NCBI RefSeq assembly: GCF_025917005.1
Contig: NZ_CP078091.1
Coordinates: forward strand, 2,108,001 to 2,172,000
Direction of reading: 5' to 3'
Source: Porphyrobacter sp. ULC335
Lineage (GTDB): Bacteria; Pseudomonadota; Alphaproteobacteria; Sphingomonadales; Sphingomonadaceae
DNA: 64,000 bases
Positions within the stretch are counted from its first letter, which is position 1, and each line of letters starts with the position of its first letter. Of the stretch, positions 27,289 to 36,249 are shown one piece after another. The notes under the pieces were generated by a model. The model saw only the letters and a program-made list of their open reading frames with translations, did no database searches and had not been told where the DNA came from. A program made the translations under genes and the position numbers.

Positions 27289-28362
27289 ATGATGATGCGC
27301 ATGACATCGGTTGGATATGCGGTCCTTCTCGCACTTGTTGGCATCGCTCCGGCGTCAGCAAACAATGGCGCTGACGCTTCGACGCCGAATGCCGATCAAA
27401 TCATACTTGAAGAACTACGCTTCACGTTTCCGGGATCGCGCACCTCCCAAAGCCTCCATTGGCGCATAAGCAGTGACGGCAAGGGCGAGATTTCAACCCC
27501 GGATTCGGTGGGTTACGAGCCTACCGTCCCGCATATTGCGGCTCCGGTTTACAAGGTTGCACCCGGTGTCCATTCCTTTGACCTTGGCGAGGATGGCTAT
27601 CGCACGATGCGCGAATTCCTCGCGCTTGTCGTTGACGGTAAGCGCGATCCGAACTCGACTTTTCTGAACGGGAATCTGCGGTGCGCCATCGAGCGGGTTC
27701 CGGGCGGCAGTTCTTTGGAGCTCGCCTGGAGCGGCAGGAGTTCGGGGGCCCTAAGTCTCCCCACCGCATGCCTCAATGGGCTCGGCCTGACCTATAAGTC
27801 CCAAATGCTGCAGTCATGGCATGTGCTGGCGGAGCAAATGTTCGCGAAAGGTCATCCGGCCATTAGCGTCAAGGATCAGCCGGAGTTGGTTGCTCCAAAA
27901 AGGCTGAGCATGACGGAAAAGGTGATCTGGACTCAAAGCGTTACGAGTTGGCAAATTGACGCCAATGGCAAAGGGTGGATCGAGTTTCTGCAAGATGGCA
28001 GCATTCAGGGCTTAAAGCCCTTCCAATCATATTATGTCTATGCCGGCCGCTATAACTTCCAGCTTGATCGCCCATTTCACCAGGCGGTTCTGCGCGAACT
28101 GGAAACCTATCTGAACGGCTCAGCAAAACCGGGAACGTGCACAGATGAGATAACCATGAGCGATCAGCCGCTGGTCGAGATATCTTGGGTGGATAACAAG
28201 CGGACACACAAGACCTATCGCAGCGACCTTGGCTGCCCATCATTCGCTTCCCGCATGCTGAACGTAAGGCGTGTCTTCAACGAGCTGGTTGGGTCGGGGA
28301 AAGTCGGTGAAGCAGTGATGCTTGGGTCGGCAACAAAAACCCGCGCTGAAGATGGCTCGTAG
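27289..28362 (+). CDS. Exported hypothetical protein (357 aa)
   Basis: Starts with three consecutive ATG codons (27289, 27292, 27295); GGAG at 27281-27284 best fits the second. A signal peptide (SVGYAVLLALVGIAPASA) is followed by what looks like two related halves: residues 35-170 (ILEELRFTFPGSRTSQSLHWRISSDGKGEISTPDS ... RTMREFLALVVDGKRDP ... LRCAIERV) and 200-330 (KVIWTQSVTSWQIDANGKGWIEFLQDG ... QAVLRELETYLNGSAKPGTCTDEITMSDQPLVEISW). The repeated 'W-x-I-x(3-4)-GKG-x(2)-E' suggests internal duplication. Unknown function. Confidence 0.7.
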   Translation: MMMRMTSVGYAVLLALVGIAPASANNGADASTPNADQIILEELRFTFPGSRTSQSLHWRISSDGKGEISTPDSVGYEPTVPHIAAPVYKVAPGVHSFDLGEDGYRTMREFLALVVDGKRDPNSTFLNGNLRCAIERVPGGSSLELAWSGRSSGALSLPTACLNGLGLTYKSQMLQSWHVLAEQMFAKGHPAISVKDQPELVAPKRLSMTEKVIWTQSVTSWQIDANGKGWIEFLQDGSIQGLKPFQSYYVYAGRYNFQLDRPFHQAVLRELETYLNGSAKPGTCTDEITMSDQPLVEISWVDNKRTHKTYRSDLGCPSFASRMLNVRRVFNELVGSGKVGEAVMLGSATKTRAEDGS

Positions 28363-28404
28363 CGATCAGAGCATAGCGCTCGAAATCTGGGACAAATCCG
28401 TCCC

Positions 28405-28439
28405 GCCGTGCTGAATTTGTTCTCGATATTGAGCACGGC
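28405..28439. terminator. Inverted repeat in a convergent gap
   Basis: GCCGTGCT (28405-28412) and AGCACGGC (28432-28439) are perfect reverse complements separated by 19 bases, between two convergent genes. Without a clear T-run it may be a bidirectional terminator or a protein site. Confidence 0.35.
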
Positions 28440-28499
28440 GCGTTGGAACGCAGGCCCTTCGGCCCGCTTCACGATCCAGCGCCGGACGAGAGATCGGCC

Positions 28500-29588
28500 T
28501 CAATTCAGCCGATCCCGATTGCGCTCCGCTTCAGGCTTGCTGGCCAACACTTTCACAGTGACGAGGAACCAGATTGATGCGGCTGCCGCAAACACCACAA
28601 GCATCGGCGTCGCAATTCCGGCGAGAACGCAGACCGCCGCCGCCGCCGCATAGAAATCGCGCATGGTGAGCCAGGTCAGCCACTGCTTCCAACGGGTAGG
28701 ACGGGTGCCGAAATGATCCTTCACTGCGTCGAAGGTGAACGGCCCTTCCGATCGTCGCGCGCGTAGGCCGATCAGGGTCATGCCCAGAGATAGTATGATG
28801 AGACCGGTGAAGCCTGCGGAGGCTCCCACCTTATCGCCCTGCATCAGGAGATTGACACTCAGGCCCGCGAAGAAGGCGAGATTGGTCGCTGCATCGGTCA
28901 GGCTGTCGAGCATCGCGCCGAGACGTGACGCGCGAAAGGTCGCACGCGCGATTTCCCCGTCGACCCCGTCCACGATCGAGGCGATCTGGAACAGCACCGC
29001 GCCGACATATATCCCGGTAATCCCGCCGAAAAACAGAAACCCCGCCATGGCAATGCCCAGCACCGCGGCGACGAAAGTCGCGTGGTTTGGCGTAATGCCG
29101 GGAAGGCGCAGGACCAGCCGACTGAGCAGACGTGAGACCGGGCGGTTGATGTAACGCGATACGATCCCGTCAGCCGGCTTGGCGGTGGACGCGACGATCG
29201 CATTGCCTTTTTGCTTCAACATGGCGATCGCGGCCTGAGCCGGAAACACCCACCCGGCACTCCTTTGTCCCACGCTTTTCAGATAGTTCAGGATCTCGCG
29301 CGCAGATAGCAGCTCCTCTCCAGCGACATGCACAAGGCTGTCGCCACCCACCATGGCATCGCCGTCGACGATCCGGATTGCGAGGCCGGGCGCAAGCCGC
29401 GCCAGTTCCGACCTGCACCATTGACTTGGTTGCCATCCTCCGCGAACGGCGATGATGCAGCAGTCGATGCTGTCCTCTTCCCGAGCAGCCAAAGCCACCT
29501 GATGTACCGCCCGTGCCGCAGCAGGAATGCCGGCGACCAGGTAACCCGCAGTGGTTTTATCGGTGAAATGGAGCACGATACATGTCAT
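28500..29588 (-). CDS. CDP-alcohol phosphotransferase related to di-inositol-phosphate synthases
   Basis: A 362-residue protein. Residues 1-105 look like a decayed nucleotidyltransferase fold (GIPAAARAVHQVALAAREE; no GxGxRL loop). Residues 140-350 are a six-helix CDP-alcohol phosphotransferase with the signature DGVDGEIARATFRASRLGAMLDSLTD. The junction KPADGIVSRYINRPVSRLLSRLVL followed by GITPNHATF is characteristic of the bifunctional IPCT/DIPP-synthase family of thermophiles, where this domain joins CDP-inositol to a second inositol phosphate. Here activation is probably done by the separate cytidylyltransferase at 33144-33908. Acceptor (inositol phosphate, lipid or glycan) is unknown. Confidence 0.82.
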   Translation of the reverse strand: MTCIVLHFTDKTTAGYLVAGIPAAARAVHQVALAAREEDSIDCCIIAVRGGWQPSQWCRSELARLAPGLAIRIVDGDAMVGGDSLVHVAGEELLSAREILNYLKSVGQRSAGWVFPAQAAIAMLKQKGNAIVASTAKPADGIVSRYINRPVSRLLSRLVLRLPGITPNHATFVAAVLGIAMAGFLFFGGITGIYVGAVLFQIASIVDGVDGEIARATFRASRLGAMLDSLTDAATNLAFFAGLSVNLLMQGDKVGASAGFTGLIILSLGMTLIGLRARRSEGPFTFDAVKDHFGTRPTRWKQWLTWLTMRDFYAAAAAVCVLAGIATPMLVVFAAAASIWFLVTVKVLASKPEAERNRDRLN

Positions 29589-29692
29589 CGCACGGGGATC
29601 TCCGGGCTTTCGCCGTCAACCAGATCCGACAAGCGGACCGACGAGAGGGCAGTGGAATGTGTGCTAGGCAGCGAAAAGTCTGAGGAACGGCA

Positions 29693-30610
29693 TTGGCCAG
29701 CAAACCGAAATTCCCCGTCCCTGCCGATGCCGCCGATGGAGGGGCAGCGCGGCGTCCGCGCGAACTGCAGGATGCGCTGAATTTCCATCTGTTCCACCCG
29801 CTCGCCCTGCGATTGGCAACGGCGCTGACTGCGACGCGGGTCACACCCAACATGGTCTCGGTCGCGGGCGGGTTGCTCGTGGTCCTCGCAGCGCTGGCCT
29901 ATGCCCAGCCAGGCTGGCCATGGCCCGCGCTCGCCGGATTTGCGCTGCATCTCGCCTGGCATGTCGTCGATGGCGCCGATGGCGATCTGGCGCGATTGAC
30001 GGGTCGCAGCAGCCCTCAGGGGGAACTGGTCGACGGCATCTGCGACTACGCCGGTCACATCGTGCTCTATCTGGTTCTGGGCAGCCTGTTGCAGAGCATG
30101 ATCGGACCGGTCGCCTGGCTGTTCGCAGTCGGAGCAGGGGCGAGCCGGATTGTGCAGGCCAATCACTACGAAGTCCAACGCCGGCAATACCAATGGTGGG
30201 TCTATGGCGTGCCGTGGCTGCGCGCGTCGCGCGGGCAGGGGGGCAGCGAGGGCAAGGCCGCGCTGCTTGGTACCGCGTACCTCAAGCTCGCGCAGATGAT
30301 TGCGCCGCATGCGATCCCCGCTGACAGGGCCGTGGCCGCGGCGCGCGAGAACCCGGAACGATCCGAACAGGCACTTGCAGCCATCCGGCGGCATGCGGAG
30401 CCCATTCTGGACAGCCTTCCGCTGCTCGGTGCCAATTACCGTACCGTGGCACTCGGTTTCTCGATGCTGGCCGGTTCGCCGATCTACTTCTTCCTGTGGG
30501 AAGCCGTGGCGCTCAACCTCGTCCTGATCCGTTCGGTCCGGATTTCCAACCGGTCGACATGCCGTCTGATCGCAGAGCTCGATCATCAAGAGGCCAGCAC
30601 ACCGCGGTAG
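29693..30610 (+). CDS. Second CDP-alcohol phosphatidyltransferase-family enzyme
   Basis: A 305-residue membrane protein with the catalytic signature DGADGDLARLTGRSSPQGELVDGICDY (all Asp residues of D-x2-D-G-x2-A-R-x8-G-x3-D-x3-D intact, about residues 94-116). Its C-terminal half (about 190-260) is a soluble Arg/Ala-rich region not found in PgsA. TTG at 29693 with GAGGAA five bases upstream is the best start. Divergent from the other CDP-alcohol gene across 104 bp, and convergent with a glycosyltransferase, overlapping it by 25 bases. In this setting CDP-inositol or CDP-diacylglycerol is the likely donor, one of which would give an inositol phospholipid. Confidence 0.8.
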   Translation: MASKPKFPVPADAADGGAARRPRELQDALNFHLFHPLALRLATALTATRVTPNMVSVAGGLLVVLAALAYAQPGWPWPALAGFALHLAWHVVDGADGDLARLTGRSSPQGELVDGICDYAGHIVLYLVLGSLLQSMIGPVAWLFAVGAGASRIVQANHYEVQRRQYQWWVYGVPWLRASRGQGGSEGKAALLGTAYLKLAQMIAPHAIPADRAVAAARENPERSEQALAAIRRHAEPILDSLPLLGANYRTVALGFSMLAGSPIYFFLWEAVALNLVLIRSVRISNRSTCRLIAELDHQEASTPR

Positions 30611-31716
30611 ACCGCAAGCGTGTCCGCAGCAAAGGAACGCCAGTTCAGCGTGGCGGCGCGCGCCAGTCCGGCCTCCCGCATGGCTGCTGCCTGCGCCTTG
30701 TCGTCGACCGCCTTGCGCAGGGCCTCGGCCAGCTTCGGAAAATCGTCGGGCGGAGCCAGCAGCGCAGCGCCGCCGGTCACCTCCGGCATGGCAGAAACGT
30801 TGCTGGTGACCACAGGGCATCCGCAGGCCATGGCTTCGGCCAATGGATTGCCGAAGCCTTCGCAGAACGACGGGTGAAGCAAGGCCGACGCGGACGAATA
30901 GAGCTGTACGAGGTCCGCTCGGCTGACCGGCTGCAAGAGCCGTACACGGCCCCGGATCCCGAGTTCCTTGGCAAGGCGTAACAGGCGCTCGCCTCTGGCT
31001 CCCATCCGCTGGACGAGAACGAGATCAATCTCCGGCCTGTCGGCAAAGGCACAGGCGAAGGCGCGCAGTGCGCCCTCATGATTCTTGTAGGGAGCATATT
31101 GGCCAACGGTCAGGACGAAGCGCCGGTCCGGCCTCACCCCCAGTTCGGCAAGGCGCAAAATGTTACGCGGGACCGGGCGAAACTCGGGCGAAACACCTGA
31201 CATCGTGACGAATGTCTGGCGGGCCGCGGGCGGAGAATGCGCAATGATCTCTCTCCGGCTGGCTTCACTCACCGTGACAATCGCCGCTGACTTGCGCAGC
31301 GCGCGCCTGATGCCGTGTCCGTGGAACAGCGCCTGCGCCCGTCCCGCCAGACGCGCGCTGCACAATTGCGGTTCCGTAAGCCACATCAGGTCGTGAATGG
31401 TGGTGACGCAGGGCGCTTTCAGCCCGGCCGGCATGATGTTGAACGTCGCGTGGAACAGGCTCACAGCCGATAGATCGACAACGCGCGGCAGCCACCACAT
31501 GGTAGCCGGACCGTTCGCGGCGGAAGGAACGACCACTTCCCGAACATTCACCGCTTTGCTTAACGCGCCGCGATGTGCGGGCGATCGCAACAACAGGAAG
31601 TCCAGGTCGGGCGCGAGTTCCGGCACGAAGTCGACAAGCGCGCGCACTGTTTCGGCAATGCCGCTGGGGCGCGGGCCGATGTAGCGGCAATCGATACAGA
31701 TTGTACGCCTTCCCAT
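30586..31716 (-). CDS. GT4-family glycosyltransferase
   Basis: A 376-residue GT-B glycosyltransferase. Landmarks are IDCRYIGPRPSGIAETVRAL (N-terminal donor-fold loop with G-x-G-like), TTIHDLMWL, AIVTVSEASRREI, VGQYAPYKNHEGALRAF and the C-terminal HPSFCEGFGNPLAEAMACGCPVVTSNVSAMPEV (EX7E-type motif) typical of GT4. ATG 31716 is preceded by GAAGGGGG. Transcribed divergently from the inositol-phosphate synthase, with a 276-bp gap between. Sugar and acceptor are not predictable; adding a sugar to an inositol-containing acceptor is possible. Confidence 0.85.
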   Translation of the reverse strand: MGRRTICIDCRYIGPRPSGIAETVRALVDFVPELAPDLDFLLLRSPAHRGALSKAVNVREVVVPSAANGPATMWWLPRVVDLSAVSLFHATFNIMPAGLKAPCVTTIHDLMWLTEPQLCSARLAGRAQALFHGHGIRRALRKSAAIVTVSEASRREIIAHSPPAARQTFVTMSGVSPEFRPVPRNILRLAELGVRPDRRFVLTVGQYAPYKNHEGALRAFACAFADRPEIDLVLVQRMGARGERLLRLAKELGIRGRVRLLQPVSRADLVQLYSSASALLHPSFCEGFGNPLAEAMACGCPVVTSNVSAMPEVTGGAALLAPPDDFPKLAEALRKAVDDKAQAAAMREAGLARAATLNWRSFAADTLAVYRGVLAS

Positions 31717-31992
31717 GCCGCCCCCTTCGATCACGAGCCATCCCTTTGCACTGCGAACCTCGCCTGCCGACAATGTCGTGCCGACGACAAAAGCGTCGTG
31801 CTGCAGTCATGACGGAGCGGTGGCCGACAAACCGTGAAATTTTTTCGCGGCGGCTCAAAGGCTGTGCCGTGTTGGCTCCGTCTCACCTCAAGAAGCGGCA
31901 GCAGCGGGTGGATGCGGACGAGGCGCAATGGGTCTTGTCCGACTGATGTCGAAACGTTGCCGGAACGCTCCTTTGAGAAGTGGGAATGGCTG

Positions 31993-33093
31993 ATGGAAAC
32001 GATCAAAGTCGCAGTGGTCGGGGTGGGCAATTGCGCCAGCTCTTTGGTGCAAGGAGCGTCGTATTATGGAAGCTCCGGCTCCACACGCGGCCTGATCCGG
32101 TCCTTTATTGGCGGATATGGAGCCCAGGACGTCGAGTTCGTGCTGGGCATCGATATCGACGCACGCAAGGTTGACCGCGAGCTCGCCGAGGCCATCTTCG
32201 CAGAGCCCAACAACACCACCGTGTTTCATCGGGATGTGAAGCGCACCGGCGCTAAGGTGATGCGCGGTCGCGTGCTTGACGGGGTGGCCGCGCACATGAT
32301 CGGTGCGGGGCCACGTGGCTTCGTCGTCGCCGATGGACCCGACGCCACGCATGATGACGTTGTCGAAGCGTTGCGCAGCTCGGGCGCGCAGATCCTGCTA
32401 AACTTCCTGCCGGTAGGTTCGCAGAAGGCGACCGAATTCTACATGGAATGTGCGCTGGCGGCAGGCGTCGGCGTCGTGAACTGCATGCCGGTTTTCATTG
32501 CCAGCAACCCCGAATGGGAAGCACGGTTCCGCGAGCGCCGTCTGCCGATCATCGGTGACGACATCAAGGCGCAGGTGGGTGCGACCATCGTACACCGCAC
32601 CTTGTCGAGCCTGTTCACCGATCGCGGCGTTACCATCGAGCGAACCTACCAGCTCAACACGGGCGGCAACACAGACTTCATGAACATGCTCGACCGCCAA
32701 CGGCTGAGCAGCAAGAAAACGTCCAAGACCGAAGCGGTGCAGGCCGTGCTGGCCCAGCGGCTGGCGGAAGAGAATATTCTGATCGGCCCATCCGAATACG
32801 TGCCCTGGCAGAAGGACAACAAGCTGTGCTTCCTGCGGATCGAGGGAACGCAATGGGGTGATGTGCCCCTCAACCTCGAACTCCGGCTTTCTGTCGAGGA
32901 CAGCCCCAATGCAGCGGCCTGCGTGATGGATGCAATCCGGTTCTGCAAGACCGCGATGGACCGCGGCGAGAGCGGCGTTCTGACGGTGCCTTCGGCCTAT
33001 TACTGCAAACACCCTCCGCAGCAGATCAGCGAGCAGGTCGCCAACCACTTGCTGGAAACGTACCTCGCCGAGGACGCGATCGCTGCCGAATAG
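31993..33093 (+). CDS. ino1: Inositol-3-phosphate synthase (myo-inositol-1-phosphate synthase)
   Basis: A 366-residue NAD-dependent cyclase of the short (actinobacterial/archaeal) type that turns glucose 6-phosphate into inositol phosphate. Rossmann start KVAVVGVGNCASSLVQG, LGIDIDARKVDRELAEAIFAEPNNT, FLPVGSQKATEFY, DDIKAQVGATIVHRTL and YQLNTGGNTDFMNML with DRQRLSSKKTSKTEAV (catalytic Lys region) are clear. Length equals that of the M. tuberculosis-type enzyme. First gene of the capsule operon; the next gene, 50 bp on, activates its product. The frame opens at 31834, but ATG 31993 gives the right N-terminus. Confidence 0.94.
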   Translation: METIKVAVVGVGNCASSLVQGASYYGSSGSTRGLIRSFIGGYGAQDVEFVLGIDIDARKVDRELAEAIFAEPNNTTVFHRDVKRTGAKVMRGRVLDGVAAHMIGAGPRGFVVADGPDATHDDVVEALRSSGAQILLNFLPVGSQKATEFYMECALAAGVGVVNCMPVFIASNPEWEARFRERRLPIIGDDIKAQVGATIVHRTLSSLFTDRGVTIERTYQLNTGGNTDFMNMLDRQRLSSKKTSKTEAVQAVLAQRLAEENILIGPSEYVPWQKDNKLCFLRIEGTQWGDVPLNLELRLSVEDSPNAAACVMDAIRFCKTAMDRGESGVLTVPSAYYCKHPPQQISEQVANHLLETYLAEDAIAAE

Positions 33094-33143
33094 GCGCCAG
33101 TTCGCCCCTCTCCTTACGTATCCCAGAGCGCGAGTTCCGTACC

Positions 33144-33908
33144 ATGGACGCACTGATCATCGCTGCCGGGATGGGCAGCAGGCTTCGGGCTGTTTCCGAG
33201 TCAAAGCCGCTCGCACCGGTGCTCGGTCTGCCGCTGATTGAAATCAGCGTCAGGCAGGCCGCACGTGCGGGTGCGCGCCGTGCTGTCGTGGTTACAGGCT
33301 ATCGCGCACAAGCGATCGAGCTTGCACTGCCTGCGATCGCCCGCAGGGTCGGTATTCCGGTGGTCCCGCAGCGGATCGAAAACTGGCTGCTGCCCAACGG
33401 CTACTCGGTGGTGGCAGGCGCCTCGGTGATCGAGGGTGACTATCTGCTGCTGATGGCGGATCACATCTTCTCGGATTCGATCCTCCGCGGTCTGGTCGCG
33501 CAGGGTGCGCCCGAGAATGGCGTCACGCTGGCAACAGACCGGCGGACGAATGGCCCACTGATCGATCCCGAGGATGCGACATGGGTCGACCTCGACGACA
33601 AGGGTTTGATCAGGACTATCGGCAAGGACATTGCCTCCTTCTGCGCCGTCGACTGCGGCGCCTTTCTGGCCACCCCGGCGCTTTCGGCCGCAATAATCGG
33701 GGCTATTGCTGATGGTCGCCCCGGCTCCTTGTCCGACGGCATGCAGCGGCTCGCCGATCAAGGCCGCGCCGCCAGCATGGATATCGGCAATAGCTGGTGG
33801 ATCGATGTCGACGATCCACGCGCGCACGCGCTGGCGCAAGCCGAGGTCGCCATGCATCTGCCGCATCTCCTCGATCCCGTGCCATCCGAAGAAAGGCTGG
33901 CGGGATGA
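33144..33908 (+). CDS. Inositol-1-phosphate cytidylyltransferase-like nucleotidyltransferase
   Basis: A 254-residue single-domain sugar-nucleotidyltransferase with the NTP loop AAGMGSRLR and catalytic-type Lys in SKPLAPVLGLPLIE. The stretch NWLLPNGYSVVAGASVIEGDYLLLMADHIF and later DPEDATWVDLDDKGLIRTIGK, VDCGAFLATP and NSWWIDVDD match IPCT (CTP:inositol-1-phosphate cytidylyltransferase) domains rather than GlmU/RfbA. Placement directly after inositol-phosphate synthase supports CDP-inositol as product. It overlaps the following glycosyltransferase by 4 bp. Confidence 0.85.
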   Translation: MDALIIAAGMGSRLRAVSESKPLAPVLGLPLIEISVRQAARAGARRAVVVTGYRAQAIELALPAIARRVGIPVVPQRIENWLLPNGYSVVAGASVIEGDYLLLMADHIFSDSILRGLVAQGAPENGVTLATDRRTNGPLIDPEDATWVDLDDKGLIRTIGKDIASFCAVDCGAFLATPALSAAIIGAIADGRPGSLSDGMQRLADQGRAASMDIGNSWWIDVDDPRAHALAQAEVAMHLPHLLDPVPSEERLAG

Positions 33909-35143
33909 TCGAGCGGCCATTCCTGTTCGATGTGACGAGAATGTTTGCGGCGTTATGGACCGGGAAAGGCCAGACAGGGATAGACCGTGTCTGCCATGCA
34001 TATCTGCACAATTTCGGCGAGCGGGCCCAGGCCGTCGTCCAGCATCGCGGAATGTTCCGGATTCTCCGCCCGCGTCACTCGGACGAACTGTTCGCCCTGT
34101 GCATGTCCGGCGAGCGCACGAGCCGTGCACGATTGGCCCGCTTGGCGATCAAGGCATGGGCGCAGGGTCGATCACACGCCGATGCCAAAGGCGCGGTCTA
34201 TTTCAACGTCAGCCATACCGATTTTGACCTGCCGGAGCACGTCCGCTGGGTCCGTGCCTGCGGACTGCGGCCTGTCTACTTCATCCATGACCTGATCCCC
34301 ATTACCCACGCCCAGTACTGCCGGGATCGCGCGGTCACGCGTCATCGCGGCCGGGTGCTCAACGCGCTTGCGAGTGCAAGCGGGATTGTCGTGAACTCGC
34401 AATCCACGGCCGACGAACTGACAGCCTTTGCCGAGGGGCAAGGCCTGGCCTTGCCATCGCTGACCGTGGCGCCTCTTGGTGTCGGCCCTGCTGGCAGGAT
34501 TGCGAAACCGGAGCCGTTCAACCGCCCTTACTTCGTTTGTCTTGGCACGATCGAGGGTCGCAAGAACCATCGCCTGCTGCTGCAAGTCTGGCTTCGCCTG
34601 ATCCTCCAATCCGGCGTCAAGGTACCACGCCTCGTGATTATCGGTCAGTGGGGAGACAAGGCCGAGGCTGTGTCCGACATGTTCAGGCGCCACCCCGCTC
34701 TGCATCAGCATGTCACGCTGATCACGCGTTGCGACGATCAGGAGGCGCGTGACTGGATCGCCGGGGCAGAGGCGCTGGTCATGCCGTCATTTGCGGAAGG
34801 CTTCGGCCTGCCGGTGATTGAAGCGCTGACGATAGGCACGCCGGTCATCGCCAGCGATCTGCCCTGCTTCCGGGAGAACGGGCAGGGCATCCCGTGCCTG
34901 CTCGACCCGAGGGACACTGTGGCGTGGACGCTGGTGATCAGCCGCTTTTCCAGAGCAGGCGGCGATAAGCGGCGGCAGCTCTCCCTGCTGGGAAACTTCC
35001 GACCTCCGCTTTGGGCGGATCACTTCGCTGTGGTCGAGGATTGGCTGGCCACGCTGCCCGAGGCTGCGGACGCGATGCCCGGTGATGCCGCGACAAGAAA
35101 ACCCACGCTGACCCCGCCGCCTTCCAGAAGTATCGAGGCATGA
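33905..35143 (+). CDS. GT4-family glycosyltransferase (capsule operon)
   Basis: A 412-residue GT4 enzyme. Conserved elements are LFDVTRMFAALWTGKGQTGIDRVCHAYL, VYFIHDLIPITHAQYC, GIVVNSQSTADEL, LGTIEGRKNHRLLLQVW and MPSFAEGFGLPVIEALTIGTPVIASDLPCFREN. Starts in an ATGA overlap with the cytidylyltransferase and its own stop overlaps kpsE by 4 bp, so it is made in step with both the donor pathway and export proteins. Confidence 0.88.
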   Translation: MIERPFLFDVTRMFAALWTGKGQTGIDRVCHAYLHNFGERAQAVVQHRGMFRILRPRHSDELFALCMSGERTSRARLARLAIKAWAQGRSHADAKGAVYFNVSHTDFDLPEHVRWVRACGLRPVYFIHDLIPITHAQYCRDRAVTRHRGRVLNALASASGIVVNSQSTADELTAFAEGQGLALPSLTVAPLGVGPAGRIAKPEPFNRPYFVCLGTIEGRKNHRLLLQVWLRLILQSGVKVPRLVIIGQWGDKAEAVSDMFRRHPALHQHVTLITRCDDQEARDWIAGAEALVMPSFAEGFGLPVIEALTIGTPVIASDLPCFRENGQGIPCLLDPRDTVAWTLVISRFSRAGGDKRRQLSLLGNFRPPLWADHFAVVEDWLATLPEAADAMPGDAATRKPTLTPPPSRSIEA

Positions 35144-36249
35144 CTGTGATCGAGCGCCTTAAGTCGGTTGACCGGCTGTTCATCGCCGTGGTGATCGTTC
35201 CGACGATCATCGGGCTTATCTATTTCGGATTTCTGGCGAACGACATCTACACGTCCGAAGCCCGCTTCGTCGTGCGCAGCCCCAACAAGGATGAGGCATC
35301 ACCGCTCAGCCTGGTTCTCACCGGCGGGGGGCTTGGCGGGGGAGGCGGCGGCAATGCCGAAAGCGTCACGGTCATCGAATACCTCCAGTCGCGCCGCGCG
35401 CTGACCGATGTCGATCAGGACGGGTTGGTGAGCCGTGCCTATGGCGGCGAGGACATCTTCTGGCTCGACCGGTTCGGTGGGATTTTCGGTGACAGCCGTG
35501 AGGAGTTCTATCGCTATTTCCAGACCAAGCTGGGGGTTGCGGAGGGGACCAATGGCCAGGTCATCCATCTGACCGTCAGCGCCTTTGCTCCCGGTGAGGC
35601 TCAGCAGATCAACGCGCGCTTGCTCGATCAGGCCGAGAAGCTCGTCAATTCGCTTTCCGAACGTGCCCGCGCAGATGCGATTTCGATCGCCCGGCAGGAG
35701 GTCGCCCAGGCCGAGGAAGCGGCGCGAAAAGCAGCCGTGATGCTGTCCCGCTTCCGGAACGAGCAGGGCATCATCGATCCCGAACTCGAGGCTGCAAGCG
35801 ATCTGCAGATGATCGCGAAGCTCCAGGACGAGCTGATCGCGGCCCGAACCCAGCTACTTCAACTCGAAACCTACACGCCGCAGGCTTCGCAGATACCCTT
35901 CCTGCGTGCGCAGGTTCGATCCCTGCAGAAGGAAATCGAACAGCAACGGGGCGGCATTGCCGGTGGCAGCCGTTCGCTTTCCACCGCGGCGATGCGGTAT
36001 CAGGAATTGCAGTTCAATGCGGAAGCGGCCGGCAAGCAGCTGACTGCGGCCCTGGCATCGCTGCAGGAAGCGCAGGCGGAAGGGCGGCGAAAGCAAGCCT
36101 ATGTCGAGCGTATCGCCGATCCCAGCTTGCCCGACTACGCGACACAGCCGCGGCGGATCAGGAACATCATCGCGACCTTCATTCTGGGCCTTCTGGCATG
36201 GGGCGTGTTGTCGATGCTGATCGTCGGCATACGCGAGCATCGCGACTGA
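35140..36249 (+). CDS. Capsule polysaccharide export inner-membrane protein (KpsE/BexC/CtrB-like)
   Basis: A 369-residue polysaccharide co-polymerase: N-terminal helix (RLFIAVVIVPTIIGLIYFGFLA), periplasmic region with SEARFVVRSPN, a Gly-rich loop (GGGLGGGGGG), long coiled-coil (about 165-305), then PxxP-like segment and a C-terminal helix (IRNIIATFILGLLAWGVLSMLIV). It bridges the ABC transporter and the outer-membrane export pore in ABC-dependent capsules. Overlaps its neighbours on both sides by 4 and 1 bp. Confidence 0.92.
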   Translation: MTVIERLKSVDRLFIAVVIVPTIIGLIYFGFLANDIYTSEARFVVRSPNKDEASPLSLVLTGGGLGGGGGGNAESVTVIEYLQSRRALTDVDQDGLVSRAYGGEDIFWLDRFGGIFGDSREEFYRYFQTKLGVAEGTNGQVIHLTVSAFAPGEAQQINARLLDQAEKLVNSLSERARADAISIARQEVAQAEEAARKAAVMLSRFRNEQGIIDPELEAASDLQMIAKLQDELIAARTQLLQLETYTPQASQIPFLRAQVRSLQKEIEQQRGGIAGGSRSLSTAAMRYQELQFNAEAAGKQLTAALASLQEAQAEGRRKQAYVERIADPSLPDYATQPRRIRNIIATFILGLLAWGVLSMLIVGIREHRD

